Source: an uncultured Ruminococcus sp. (GTDB lineage Bacteria; Bacillota; Clostridia; Oscillospirales; Ruminococcaceae). Taken from it: a stretch of DNA of 64,000 bases. Both the position numbers and the translations under genes were made by a program. This document shows, piece by piece, positions 1-8,814 of this stretch (position 1 is the first letter of the stretch; each line of letters begins with the position of its first letter). The notes under the pieces were generated by a model, which was not told the origin of the DNA, made no database searches, and saw only the letters and a list, made by a program, of their open reading frames with translations. The DNA lies in assembly GCA_910584195.1 (NCBI GenBank), contig CAJTYV010000019.1:1-64000 (forward strand), given 5' to 3'.

Positions 1-52
1 CTGTATTTTAACTCATTTTTCTGCAATTGTCAATGTTTTATGTGAACACGCT

Positions 53-277
53 TTAATCTGATAGTCTTCCAAAGTTTTTGAATGTGGACAGGTTCTGATA
101 CTTGCGATTCTCCCATAGCATCGGGATTATCGCTTTTCTTTTTTCTACCACCTGTTTTTTAGGCTGAGTTTTTGTTGCTGTCTTTGCGATTGATTTTTTC
201 TTTGTAGTCTTGCCTGCATTTTTATTTTTAATTGGCTTTTCTGCTTCGGTTTTATCCTCCGACTTGCCGGCAAGCAC
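53..277 (-). pseudogene. Lys-rich C-terminal remnant
   Basis: Open frame of about 74 residues, very rich in Lys and Thr, with a short non-basic end containing PMLWENRKYQNLS. The only possible start is a GTG without a ribosome site, and the frame is open for only a few more codons upstream before a TGA. This fits the tail of a longer gene that has lost its front. I do not recognise the family. It lies with other broken genes at the left edge. Confidence 0.25.
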
Positions 278-328
278 CCTTGCGATAGTTTCTGCTGATC
301 TTTGATTTTGTCAACATAGCAATAATGG

Positions 329-2026
329 TTAGTTATAGTATTGGGATATTTCCATAATCAACTTGTCAACATCCCTGTTATCATGAACATAATCCATTTT
401 AATATGCTTATGCGTCTTCAAAAAAAGCAGCCAGCCTTGCAATGATGTTAGATAATCATCTTCCAAAGAAGATAACGTTGAGTATTTCCCAACATAGTTA
501 TTTCTCGGATTCCAGGCTTCATGACTTACAGGAAAATAATTAGATTTATATATATCTTGAATTATTTCTGCATAACCATCGTTGTTTATAACAAGTATAC
601 TGTCATGTCTATCATCAGCATTTCGCATTAGTTTTTCAATATCCTCTTTTGTAAATAAGTAACTCGGAGAATAATCAAGAAATTGCTATTCAATAGTTAT
701 GTATAAATCATACCATTCGGGGAAAAAGTCTTTTTCTGAACATATATTTATAATCATTTGCTTAACATTCATTTCCAATTCTAATATTTCGTCAATTGTG
801 TAACAGTAAAAAATGTCTTCTAATGCAGGATTATATTTAAAATATCCATCTTTACATAATATCAGTTTTTTACTATCTTTAGAGAATGCATCAATTACAA
901 AATGATTCCTATTATATGAAACAAGAAATTCTGAAGGATGACCTGTTCTGCTTTTAATTAAAGGCAATAGTTCTATGAAACACCATTTATCCAAATTCTT
1001 TTGAACGTATTGCATTCCTTCTCTCTCTATTTCAAATTTTTTCTTTTGATATTCTTTAGAATCAACATCATCGTCACTTGCATTAAAAGGATTCTTACTT
1101 ATTTCATGAAAATTCAACATCTCCTCTTCATCCAATCCCGCTTGGTGGCATTTTTTACAACATTCTATTAGCATTAAAATATAATACCTGAATTGTTGCG
1201 ATGAGCATTGTGTATGTCTTCCATCATATGTTGCCCTAATGCTATTATATGGTCCATACTTTAAGCAGATTAAGAATTTTCCACCATAACAGCGCCTAAC
1301 TGACTTCCAACCTTCAGGAAGTTTTTCACCTGTATCATAATCATATACTCCATACATTTCATCTTTGGCTGACACATAGTTTCCTGGAATATCTTCGACT
1401 AAGAATTCAAAAGGGTGATCATTCGATTTGTCATCAGATAGTATTGGTTCAAGTTCATCAAGTTCCAAAAGGAAATAATTCCACCTTGTATCTTGAGGAA
1501 AATTGCAGTAAATCAAATTTTTAGGTTTTATAACATTTGTAGCGTAATCTTCATAAAGATATAAACAGTTTGGTTCATTAGCATTTTCGACGCCAATGAA
1601 ATCAAGCCCCCCTTTAACAAAAAGCATATGATTAAAGGCGGGCAATGTGGCAATTAGCGATAAAACATCCCGTATTCGATCATTATCTTCCCAGCATGCG
1701 GTTTCTGGCGTAAATAATGTTTCCTCACCAAATAATAGCTTATTGATAAAGCGCCATTCGCTGTATTGAACTGTATGAGAATGAATATTCTCTGGCTCCA
1801 TTGACAGCCATTGCTTAAGCATACCATTAAATTCTTTCATAGTTGGGCGCTTTTCAGGATCGTTATCTGTAGCTGCCCGTAAAAATTCTTCAAGTTCAAC
1901 AATATGAATAGATAATAATATTATACCGCATTTTGTACAAATAGTCAATGATTCGACAAATGATTTTCTAAATATTTCACCGAGGATTAAATAGTGATAA
2001 TAATAAAGTGTTAAAAATCTTCTCAA
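329..2026 (-). pseudogene. Kinase-like protein, 5'-truncated, interrupted by in-frame TAG
   Basis: A 446-residue frame (686-2026) ends at TAG (686-688). The same frame continues open for 19 codons to a Met at 628 and then 99 more residues to 329, so the two parts look like one gene split by a stop. Near residues 45-75 the motif ATDNDPEKRPTMKEF matches the last helix of Ser/Thr kinase domains (subdomain XI), but the rest of the kinase (P-loop, HRD, DFG) is absent. The first 44 residues look like non-coding sequence read by chance, and there is no ribosome site. The roughly 480 residues after the kinase remnant are acidic and of unknown family. Most likely this is a decayed kinase with a C-terminal sensor or effector domain. 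Downstream translation or stop readthrough cannot be excluded. Confidence 0.5.
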
Positions 2027-2035
2027 AAAGAAATA

Positions 2036-2069
2036 AGCGATACTAAACGTGGAAACATTAAGTATCGCT
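2036..2069 (-). terminator. Hairpin, probable terminator
   Basis: Inverted repeat AGCGATACT ... AGTATCGCT with a 16-nt loop. On the minus strand it is followed by a T-rich run, so it would end transcripts coming from the permease remnant to the right. Confidence 0.5.
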
Positions 2070-2209
2070 CATATTCTTACAATCGATGTCGGTATGTACT
2101 GCTACGGGTTTAGTGTTACTATTTGGAACGGGGATAGTAATTTCAAAATTTGAATGTCCAAGCCATCAATCACCAGATACCATTTTTAGACATCTTGTTT
2201 TCCTCCGTT

Positions 2210-2433
2210 TTACATAATTATTGGTTGTATTGCGTTGAACATATAGCCGACAATGATAATTCCCGCTGTGCATATCGCAATAAAAATGGCGAGCAGTTTC
2301 GGTTTTACAGCTTTGCGGAGCATAATCATAGACGGCAAACACCCATTATAAAGGACAAAACGACACCGAGCAATGCGCCTTTTGCAAGTAAGGCTTCTGC
2401 AATCGGAATTGTACCGAAAATGTCAGCATACAT
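2210..2433 (-). pseudogene. ArsP/DUF318-type permease, C-terminal remnant, frameshifted
   Basis: On the minus strand ATG at 2433 begins MYADIFGTIPIAEALLAKGA and runs through ALLGVVLSFIMG. After a frameshift near 2340 the reading continues as SMIMLRKAVKPKLLAIFIAI and ends ...GYMFNAIQPIIM at a TAA (2210-2212). Two hydrophobic helices and the LPSMIMLRK-like loop match the C-terminus of the two-domain permeases (PF03773) often found with arsenic or thioredoxin-like genes. The N-terminal half is missing. A plus-strand open frame over the same bases is an antisense shadow. Just downstream a ribosome site and ATG begin a next gene (MSKNGIW) that stops at once, as expected of a decayed permease/thioredoxin pair. 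Confidence 0.6.
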
Positions 2434-2596
2434 CGCTCCGTTTTATCCGGTCGTGTCTAATAAAAATCATACCCTGAAAATGTGCAGCGACTTGTCCTGC
2501 GCGGTCACGCGCTCCAGCCGAACACGGTGTATCTTTTCAAAACAGTGTATACAAAGTGTGCCATAAGCCTCACCTCCTTCATGTGGGCATAAAAAA

Positions 2597-2624
2597 ACCG
2601 TTAAATGATCTCTCATTTAACGGT
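2597..2624 (-). terminator. Terminator of tag
   Basis: Perfect 12-bp stem (ACCGTTAAATGA with its complement) and a TCTC loop, preceded on the plus strand by seven A, so a U-run follows it on the minus transcript. It lies 24 bases beyond the tag stop codon. Confidence 0.85.
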
Positions 2625-2647
2625 GATAATGCAAATATTTAATTGTA

Positions 2648-3250
2648 TTAGTTTTCATTATCCTTCCTTTTTCTAATTGTTGGGTAATTTTCTACTATAT
2701 CCATATACCTGAAGCATTCCTCTGTATGATCGTTGATCATTCCGCAGGCTTGAAGATGAGAATATACCGTGATAGAACCAAGATATTTAAGGCCTCTTTT
2801 TTTCAGATCCTTACTAATTTTATCGGACAAACCGTTTCTTGCAGGAATTTTTCCTTTTTGATGCCCCTGATAAAGAATGGTTTTTTCATCCGAGTAGTTC
2901 CACAAATATTTGCAGAAACTTCCGAATTCATCAATAATTTTTAAAAAGCATTTTGCGTTGCTGATGACTGCCTCGACTTTACGCCTTGATCTGATCATAC
3001 CGTCAGTATCGAGTATTCTTTGAATATCGATCTCTTGGTATTCGGCGATTTTTTTATAGTCAAAATCATCAAAGCATCTACGGAAGATTTCTCTTTTCTG
3101 TATCATCATATTCCAGTTAAGTCCGCACTGCATGACTTCCATCATAAGAAATTCAAATTGCTTTTTATCATCGTGCAGCGGCACACCCCATTCCTCATCA
3201 TGATATTTTATCATTTTTTCATTGCAAAGACACCAATTACATCTCTGCAT
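2648..3250 (-). CDS. tag: DNA-3-methyladenine glycosylase I
   Basis: Removes 3-methyladenine from alkylated DNA, leaving an abasic site for base-excision repair. The 200 residues match the family length. Zinc ligands sit where E. coli Tag has them: Cys4, His17, His175 and Cys179 (NDHTEEC). Glu38, which contacts the base, is present before GLNW. Other family blocks are YHDEEWGVP (16-24), GMIRSRRKVEAVISNA (84-99) and KKRGLKYLGS (150-159). It starts MQRCNWC and appears monocistronic, with its own terminator downstream. It is the only clearly intact housekeeping-type gene in the left debris region; genes of this type can travel as cargo, so it need not be part of the core chromosome. Confidence 0.93.
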   Translation of the reverse strand: MQRCNWCLCNEKMIKYHDEEWGVPLHDDKKQFEFLMMEVMQCGLNWNMMIQKREIFRRCFDDFDYKKIAEYQEIDIQRILDTDGMIRSRRKVEAVISNAKCFLKIIDEFGSFCKYLWNYSDEKTILYQGHQKGKIPARNGLSDKISKDLKKRGLKYLGSITVYSHLQACGMINDHTEECFRYMDIVENYPTIRKRKDNEN

Positions 3251-3269
3251 AAAAAATCACGACCTTTCA

Positions 3270-3484
3270 TCATTCGATTTCAGCGTCTTTTATCCTGATA
3301 ACGGGCATTTGCTTCACTTTTTTGCCGACTTTAACACGTTTCAGAGCGAATATCATATCGTTTGTACGTTCAAAATAACCGGTATCCGGTATCCCGTTTC
3401 CAGCTTATACCGCATCTGTAATCCTATAAACTGCTGTTTCATTTTTCTGCCGCAATTCGGACAAACTTTACTGTTCTTACTCAT
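3270..3484 (-). pseudogene. Small zinc-ribbon protein, frameshifted
   Basis: ATG at 3484 gives MSKNSKVCPNCGRKMKQQFI, a zinc-ribbon start (CPNC), and then runs into a stop. A second frame of the same strand resumes as YFERTNDMIFALKRVKVGKK and ends IRIKDAEIE at 3270. The second CxxC expected in the middle is lost at the frameshift. Its place next to conjugative-element genes suggests a small element protein now broken. Function unknown. Confidence 0.5.
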
Positions 3485-3548
3485 GAACAATTTCCTCTCA
3501 GAATTCTGTTTTATACATTATACCACAAAAAATGCCTCATTACAAGTA

Positions 3549-3833
3549 TTACATGGATATTTCTATTTCAGGCTCTTCCGCAAGTTCTTCACAGATTTCC
3601 TCGGTTTGAACTTCTTCCTGAATCTTATGAAAACTATCCTCGCCGGGGATCATACCCAAACTTCTTCCATTATCAAATTTACAGAAAACAGTGCCCATAT
3701 CGTCAATGAATTCCACTGTCCCTTTAGTACCCGGTGGAATCGGATGGGGATCGTTTTCCATGTTATCAAGGCATATTCTTGTGCCTTTAGGGTATCTTTC
3801 CTTCATACTTTCGATTTTTCTTCTGTTATACAT
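3549..3833 (-). CDS. DUF4314 domain protein
   Basis: Small protein of about 94 residues with the DUF4314 core: YPKGTRICLDNM, then PIPPGTKGTVEFIDDMGTV, then NGRSLGMIPGEDSF. This SH3-like fold is common as a lone protein in conjugative elements of Firmicutes; its function is not known. I place the start at the third codon (ATG at 3833) because GAGG lies 8 bases upstream, whereas the ATG two codons earlier sits right against that site. It follows the DUF6329-like gene with almost no gap, so the two are probably co-transcribed. Its acidic tail ends EEPEIEISM, closely resembling the tail of its neighbour. Confidence 0.8.
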   Translation of the reverse strand: MYNRRKIESMKERYPKGTRICLDNMENDPHPIPPGTKGTVEFIDDMGTVFCKFDNGRSLGMIPGEDSFHKIQEEVQTEEICEELAEEPEIEISM

Positions 3834-3843
3834 AAGCATTTCC

Positions 3844-4941
3844 TCACATTGTCATGTTGATTTCGGGTTCTTCCGATAAATCTTCAGTCTGCTCAAGACC
3901 CATTTCTTCAGCTGTCTGAAGCGACCAGTCACTGCCGTCATTCCAGAAACTGACATAGATTTCACCTAAATCAGCGGTTTTGATTGGATGCTGCTCCATG
4001 CCCTCAAAAAATCCATCCGAACATTGACCGATCAGGTGACTGCGCAGATCTTCCAGTTCATTGTCTGTTAATGCCTCTGTAATCTGACACTCAAACACTC
4101 CCATAAGTTCGCCGTTAATTTCCTTAACCGATGGGATAGCTGAGAAAACCTTTTCGCTGACGGCAGGATTTCTGTCAAAGTACACCATAAGTCCACGATG
4201 TTCTTCTTCCGGTTCTGAGTAATCCTGAATGAAATCGTTGATCTCCTTTGCGCAATCTATGGCATACCTTGAGGGGATCACCTCCGGTTCATCTAAAACT
4301 TCTTCGTCAAACTCATATTCTGATTCGTCATACTCTCTGACAATATGCAGAGGACAATAAAGCGTCAATTCCTGAGTAGGCTTGGCTTCCACTGTGATAT
4401 CCGGCTGAAAATCCACATCAATTGAGTGACTTTCAGCTATTTGGATATCTTCACGCTCCTGCAGCATTGCTGTCACAGAATCACGAAGCAGCGACTTCAA
4501 ATCCAAATCGGATTTTTCAAGCAATTCCTCAAAGACAAAACTGTTTTCACCACAATGGGCAAGTTCTGCAATGTGATCGACCATTTTTTTCAAGCTGTTA
4601 TGCAGTTTACGCTCAGAAGCTGTCAGCTCATTGTTTTCAACCAATGCTCTTGCATTTGGTATGAATTGGGTCTTTCGAGCGTATGACATACCCTCAGACT
4701 CAACCAGAATACCATCACCGCTGTCATAGTCAACCATAAGCAGACAATGTGCGGTATCATTGTTGTCGATATACATCAGATCACGATTTTCAGCGATATA
4801 CGGATCGTCACGCAAGGGATGATCTTTCAGTTCCGAAAAACTCTTTCCGTAAAGCGTGATAACCTTCTCAACGATGATCTCACGTGTTTTATAGTCGCTT
4901 TGCTTGTGATTCAGCGTACTGTTAAATTTTAACTTTTTCAT
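3844..4941 (-). CDS. Conjugative-element accessory protein, DUF6329-like
   Basis: 365 acidic residues, cytoplasmic, with no signal peptide or membrane segment. The C-terminal third (RGLMVYFDRN, VKEINGELMGVFECQITEAL, HLIGQCSDGFFEGMEQ) resembles proteins annotated as DUF6329 in integrative conjugative elements of Clostridia. The middle (110-240) has no recognised domain. AGGAGG stands 5 bases before ATG 4941. The tail EEPEINMTM parallels the tail of the following DUF4314 gene. The two genes look like surviving pieces of a conjugative element whose transfer genes are not in this window. The family name is from memory of motifs and should be treated as tentative. Confidence 0.6.
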   Translation of the reverse strand: MKKLKFNSTLNHKQSDYKTREIIVEKVITLYGKSFSELKDHPLRDDPYIAENRDLMYIDNNDTAHCLLMVDYDSGDGILVESEGMSYARKTQFIPNARALVENNELTASERKLHNSLKKMVDHIAELAHCGENSFVFEELLEKSDLDLKSLLRDSVTAMLQEREDIQIAESHSIDVDFQPDITVEAKPTQELTLYCPLHIVREYDESEYEFDEEVLDEPEVIPSRYAIDCAKEINDFIQDYSEPEEEHRGLMVYFDRNPAVSEKVFSAIPSVKEINGELMGVFECQITEALTDNELEDLRSHLIGQCSDGFFEGMEQHPIKTADLGEIYVSFWNDGSDWSLQTAEEMGLEQTEDLSEEPEINMTM

Positions 4942-5006
4942 TAATACCTCCTAATTTTTTGCAGCCTTTTTGCTTTTGCCTTTCACCACTCCCTCCAGAA
5001 AACAAA

Positions 5007-5060
5007 AAAGCCGCTTTGTTTAACATCACTTTAATTCGTGATATTAGACAAAACGGCTTT
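5007..5060. terminator. Two-part terminator hairpin
   Basis: AAAGCCG ... CGGCTTT outer stem with an inner ATCAC/GTGAT stem, and an A-run on the left that gives a U-run on minus transcripts. It would insulate the DUF6329-like gene from readthrough out of the tRNA region. Confidence 0.65.
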
Positions 5061-5240
5061 AAAAACTTTATGCACTATTTCATATATTAAAAAAAGCATA
5101 TCTGAGATTATTTTTCTCAAATCTGCCTTAAAATTTTCCAAATTTTTCCTCTGCGAGGGTTCAAATCCTTTTCATTTGTAAAAACCCCGAAAAAACAGCC
5201 ATGGTTTTGACCTTGAATTTTTCGCCCCTAAAATGCCAAA

Positions 5241-5262
5241 AAAGCCCGTAGCTACGGGCTTT
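5241..5262 (-). terminator. Perfect palindromic terminator beyond the split tRNA-Leu
   Basis: An 11-bp self-complementary arm (AAAGCCCGTAG) with its complement directly adjacent. An A-run to the left becomes a U-run on the minus strand. It lies 32 bases past the 3' end of the tRNA-Leu fragment, where a tRNA terminator is expected, as 18236-18261 does for the intact tRNA. Confidence 0.6.
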
Positions 5263-5294
5263 AAGGGGTGTACAGCTATTTAGTATCACCAATA

Positions 5295-5346
5295 TGGTGC
5301 GCCCGACAGGACTTGAACCTGCACTCCTCTCGGAATTGGAACCTAA
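5295..5346 (-). repeat. Left attachment site: 3' 52 nt of tRNA-Leu(UAG)
   Basis: 52 bases identical to 18267-18318. On the minus strand this is the tRNA-Leu 3' part from the anticodon loop to the encoded CCA. To the right the match stops abruptly after CCTAA and element sequence (TGGTAGCG...) begins; the 5' half is absent here. This is what remains of a tRNA gene cut in its anticodon loop by insertion of the element that extends to about 18.4 kb. Confidence 0.85.
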
Positions 5347-5365
5347 TGGTAGCGTAACGACAGTG
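5347..5365 (+). repeat. Left end sequence of the tRNA-Leu element
   Basis: TGGTAGCGTAACGACAGTG. Its reverse complement matches at 15 of 19 positions the sequence at 18411-18429, which abuts a tRNA-Leu 5' half. The pair are therefore inverted element ends, as expected for the two arms of a serine-integrase attP. Confidence 0.65.
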
Positions 5366-5574
5366 AAAACATCATTATCCGATTTAAAAGTTATCATATA
5401 AGAAAACTTGCAATATAATCTGACAATTTAACATGGTTATTTTGTTTTTCTGAATGAGAGCAGTTCGCATGGTTCAGCCGTCCTGATTTGCCAAACTTGC
5501 TTTGCTCTCACCATATTGATTGCAATATTTTCTTGATTATTACGTTTAAAATTATCTTTGATTTTAACCCGAGT

Positions 5575-7260
5575 TTATTTTTCTTTTTTATCATTTTCAC
5601 TCATATTTTTTAATAACTCAGCAATACGAGCTTTTATATTTTCATATTCTATGCGAAGTTGATCCTTAGCTGTATCGGTAATGATTGAAGTATGTCCAAC
5701 AGCATCTCTTACGGGTTTATAAACATAGGCCGATCTACTTAATCCTGCAATTTTATTTGAATTGCCTGGCACCTTATCAATAAGGTTTGACAGATATGAC
5801 ATATCCAAATAGTACAAATCATCTGAATTTTGCCTTATATCATAACTAATGTTAGCGGCATTTTTATTATTATATTCTTTTTCTTTCCATTTTGTCGCTT
5901 CTTTCAAAGCCTCAGGTGTCAATTGCATATTTGTATGTTTTACAAATTGTCTAAGAAGATTTTCGGAAATAAAGCATTCTGCATAAGATGGAATATTAAA
6001 CTGTGATTCTAAAGATAACACTTTTACCCATTCATCTACTATGCTTCCTTTTTTTATAAAAGTTTCGGATTCTTGCATATCATTTAAAGTTGCATTAAAC
6101 AATTCTTGCGCTTTTCTAGTTTTTTTAGAAATTTTTTTATTATCAGGATCACCGTCATTACCATACTTACGACGTAAATCATCCCATTCGTCTATTATTC
6201 TTACAAAAAAACGTTCAACTTCTTTGAGCATTTCGTTAAAGGTGGGATCGTCAGATATAACACCTTCTCTGCTACTTGTAAAAATATCTTTTGAATTTCC
6301 AGAATCCAATTGATCAAAATGAATTTGACCATATACATAATTCTCGACAATTCGAGACGTTGGAAAATGACGCAATATATCTTTTTCTCTTAGTCTTCCG
6401 TTAACAAACAAATCAATAGTTACTTTCTCTTGTGTACCTCTGATTTTTAATTGTGAAGGCTTTTTTACAGTTGCTATATAGCCCTTTATATTTATTGAGG
6501 AAGTAAAACTTTTTGTTTCGTCCACATTGTTCATGGTATTGAATAATGGGTCTTTAAATCTATTAAATTTCCATAAAAACTGCGTGTTATCAGCTAAATC
6601 GCTTATCATTGATTCATTAACCATAGTACCATTAACAAAAATATTAAAGTTAGGATCAATCAAAGAAAATCTAAAATACAATGCGATGGCTTTTTGAATG
6701 TATTCAATTGTGTTAAAAATGCCATTTGAAATAGTTTCAAAGAAAATAATGGTTCCGCTTTTCAGATCATTAATCTCATCATATTCTTTTTCTTTAAGAG
6801 ATTCTAATTCATATTCCTGAGATGATAAATCGTCTGTTATTGCTTTGTCTAAACCAGAGTTATCAATAATTCCGCCAACGGCCTCATTATTTATAGATTT
6901 TGTTATTATATGAATTCTCTCAGCACAAGACAATAATGCCAGTTTTCCTATTCCTTTGCGTCCAATAAATGCCCTTCCGCTATTTGATTTGTAATTTCCG
7001 TTTTTTCTCTTCGAATAACCTATTTTGAGAAATTTATTTTGAAAATCTTCAGTTGACATTCCTTGACCGTCATCTTTTATCCTCATTGTATTATTTTCTT
7101 TATCAATATTAATCCATACATTATTAGCATCCGCATCCCACGAATTCGAAATAGCTTCGCCCAACACAGTAATTATATTACGATAAAGATTTCTTCCTAA
7201 ATGATTTAAAACACTTAACGAAATATTAAAATTATATTTTTCTTTAGTCGCCAAAGTCAT
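5575..7260 (-). CDS. GHKL ATPase (Hsp90/MutL-type) of the restriction-modification cluster
   Basis: 561 residues. The GHKL nucleotide site is clear: N box EAISNSWDADAN (about 35-46), G1 box DDGQGM (63-68) and G2 box GRKGIGK (100-106). The C-terminal half has no known domain. Such ATPases commonly sit beside C5-methyltransferases and Vsr, where a MutL-like role in repair or an accessory role in restriction has been suggested but not proved. I start at ATG 7260 (MTLATKEKYNF), which has AAGGAG 8 bases upstream; an ATG 27 bases earlier overlaps the methyltransferase stop and lacks a site. It is the last gene of a five-gene minus-strand operon. Confidence 0.8.
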   Translation of the reverse strand: MTLATKEKYNFNISLSVLNHLGRNLYRNIITVLGEAISNSWDADANNVWINIDKENNTMRIKDDGQGMSTEDFQNKFLKIGYSKRKNGNYKSNSGRAFIGRKGIGKLALLSCAERIHIITKSINNEAVGGIIDNSGLDKAITDDLSSQEYELESLKEKEYDEINDLKSGTIIFFETISNGIFNTIEYIQKAIALYFRFSLIDPNFNIFVNGTMVNESMISDLADNTQFLWKFNRFKDPLFNTMNNVDETKSFTSSINIKGYIATVKKPSQLKIRGTQEKVTIDLFVNGRLREKDILRHFPTSRIVENYVYGQIHFDQLDSGNSKDIFTSSREGVISDDPTFNEMLKEVERFFVRIIDEWDDLRRKYGNDGDPDNKKISKKTRKAQELFNATLNDMQESETFIKKGSIVDEWVKVLSLESQFNIPSYAECFISENLLRQFVKHTNMQLTPEALKEATKWKEKEYNNKNAANISYDIRQNSDDLYYLDMSYLSNLIDKVPGNSNKIAGLSRSAYVYKPVRDAVGHTSIITDTAKDQLRIEYENIKARIAELLKNMSENDKKEK

Positions 7261-7273
7261 TTTAAACACTCCT

Positions 7274-8326
7274 TTATACTTCCACATTATAATCAGTTAA
7301 ATGTTGCAAGATTGTTATTCCTATGATTTCACCCAAACGTACCGGTACAGCATTCCCGATATGTCTGGCAATATCGCTAAAACTGTTCTTATGTTCAGGA
7401 TCTAAAAACTGATAATTAGGCGGAAATGTTTGAAGAATGGCTCCCTCTCTTAAGGATAATGCTCTATTTTGTTCAGGATGACCATATCTTCCAGTTCCAT
7501 AATTGTAAAATTGTGTGGTTATAGTTGGTCCTATTTGATCCCATGTCATTCTGCCATAAACTGAAGAATATGTTTTCCCACTATCTTTCTTATGACAATT
7601 GCATCTTAGATGTTCAGGCCAATCTCTCCAAGTTCCACCCGGTTTGGAATATCGTATCCTTTCAATATTGATAGCAGATAATCCTGCGGAACGATGTAAA
7701 GGGTCATTTAGATCGGTTTCACCCGCTTCAATTGGAGGTAAATTGTATATATAATCTCTAACGTGAATATCGTTTCGATTGTGTGTTGGCGGAATTATTT
7801 GAATAGGGCCCAAAAGCGATCCGACAAGAACGAACCTTCTTCTTGTCTGTGGAATACCATAATCAGGACAATATACTACACGATAGTCCAAGTTGTAACC
7901 TATATCATTCAATATTTCAAGAAACTCAGTAAAAATATTAGTCTCTTCAATCTGTGGAACGTTTTCCATTGATATAATTGTGGGCTGTGTTTCTTGTATT
8001 AACCGTCCATATTCCAACAATAGATTGTATTTTTCATCAGCAGCATTAGCCTCACCCAATTTAAATCTCATTTGAGAAAACGGTTGGCATGGGGCACATC
8101 CTACCAATATTCTTATATTATTATTTTCACCATATATTCCTAAAATTTCTTCTCCAGTAACCTCTCTTATGTCCCGCAAATGATACTCAATACCATTGTT
8201 ATGCTCATATGTATATCTGCATGTTTCATCTATATCAAATCCTGCAATTACATTAAGTCCAGCATCCATTAACCCCTTGGTAAGTCCTCCTACTCCGCAA
8301 AACAAATCAATTACTTGTGTCGGCAT
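7274..8326 (-). CDS. DNA (cytosine-5) methyltransferase
   Basis: 350 residues. Motif I is DLFCGVGGLTKGL (7-19), motif IV PCQPF (79-83, catalytic Cys80), motif VI ENVPQ (121-125), motif VIII around YCPDYGIPQTRRRFVLVG and motif X HIGNAVPVRLGE near the end. It uses S-adenosylmethionine to methylate C5 of cytosine in a target that cannot be read from sequence alone. It is the second methyltransferase of the cluster, between vsr and the GHKL ATPase. Two enzymes may protect the two strands of an asymmetric site, or each may pair with a different nuclease. Confidence 0.93.
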   Translation of the reverse strand: MPTQVIDLFCGVGGLTKGLMDAGLNVIAGFDIDETCRYTYEHNNGIEYHLRDIREVTGEEILGIYGENNNIRILVGCAPCQPFSQMRFKLGEANAADEKYNLLLEYGRLIQETQPTIISMENVPQIEETNIFTEFLEILNDIGYNLDYRVVYCPDYGIPQTRRRFVLVGSLLGPIQIIPPTHNRNDIHVRDYIYNLPPIEAGETDLNDPLHRSAGLSAINIERIRYSKPGGTWRDWPEHLRCNCHKKDSGKTYSSVYGRMTWDQIGPTITTQFYNYGTGRYGHPEQNRALSLREGAILQTFPPNYQFLDPEHKNSFSDIARHIGNAVPVRLGEIIGITILQHLTDYNVEV

Positions 8327-8389
8327 TTTATAACTTCACCTACCCAATTATAAACTTATAGAAATATTAAATAAAAATAATGCATATAC

Positions 8390-8797
8390 TTATCTTAATT
8401 TTTTTATTTTTTCTTCAACTATTTGCCGGTTTATATTTTTCAATTCGCACTCCCAAATCCGAATAACCGTCCATCCTCTATTTTCAAAGTATTCGGTAAT
8501 TTCTTTGTCGTGTTTCATGTTTCGTTCTCGTTTTTTATCCCAATATTCTTGATTGTCTTTCGGCTTTGTATTTCTGCAATCGTGACCGTGCCAAAAGCAT
8601 CCGTCGACGAAAATTGCAATTTTCTTGTTAAGAAACACAAAATCTGGATGACCTTTGACCTTATAGTTACGACGCCATCCATGTATATTATTTTCTTTAA
8701 AGATTTGGATAAGCTTTAGTTCTGTAGATTTATTGTTTTTTGATCGGACTTTTTTCATTATTTCAGAACGTTTAGTTTTATTAAAAATATCCGACAT
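8390..8797 (-). CDS. vsr: Very short patch repair endonuclease
   Basis: About 135 residues. It nicks DNA at T:G mismatches left when 5-methylcytosine deaminates, so it limits the mutagenic cost of the neighbouring methyltransferases. Family blocks are MSDIFNKTKRSEIMKKVRSK at the start, GHPDFVF (substrate-site Asp), FVDGCFWHGHDC (zinc-binding and catalytic region) and GWTVIRIWECEL. I start at MSDIF (8797), the family's usual beginning; the frame is open further upstream and overlaps the previous gene by a few codons. No strong ribosome site is visible, so translation may be coupled to the gene ending at 8815. Confidence 0.93.
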   Translation of the reverse strand: MSDIFNKTKRSEIMKKVRSKNNKSTELKLIQIFKENNIHGWRRNYKVKGHPDFVFLNKKIAIFVDGCFWHGHDCRNTKPKDNQEYWDKKRERNMKHDKEITEYFENRGWTVIRIWECELKNINRQIVEEKIKKLR

Positions 8798-8814
8798 GAA
8801 CATCACCGTATATA

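Noticed and set aside
2150..2566. Plus-strand frame of 138 residues
   Set aside because: It is antisense to the permease remnant, has Cys/Ser-rich random composition and no ribosome site.
5140..5180. T-arm-like GAGGGTTCAAATCC, possibly another tRNA fragment
   Set aside because: Flanks do not pair into a T stem or acceptor stem; too short to support.
5161..5397. Small minus-strand frame over the left att site
   Set aside because: It is a chance translation of tRNA sequence (SNSERSAGSSPVG), as is a similar frame at 18091-18345.
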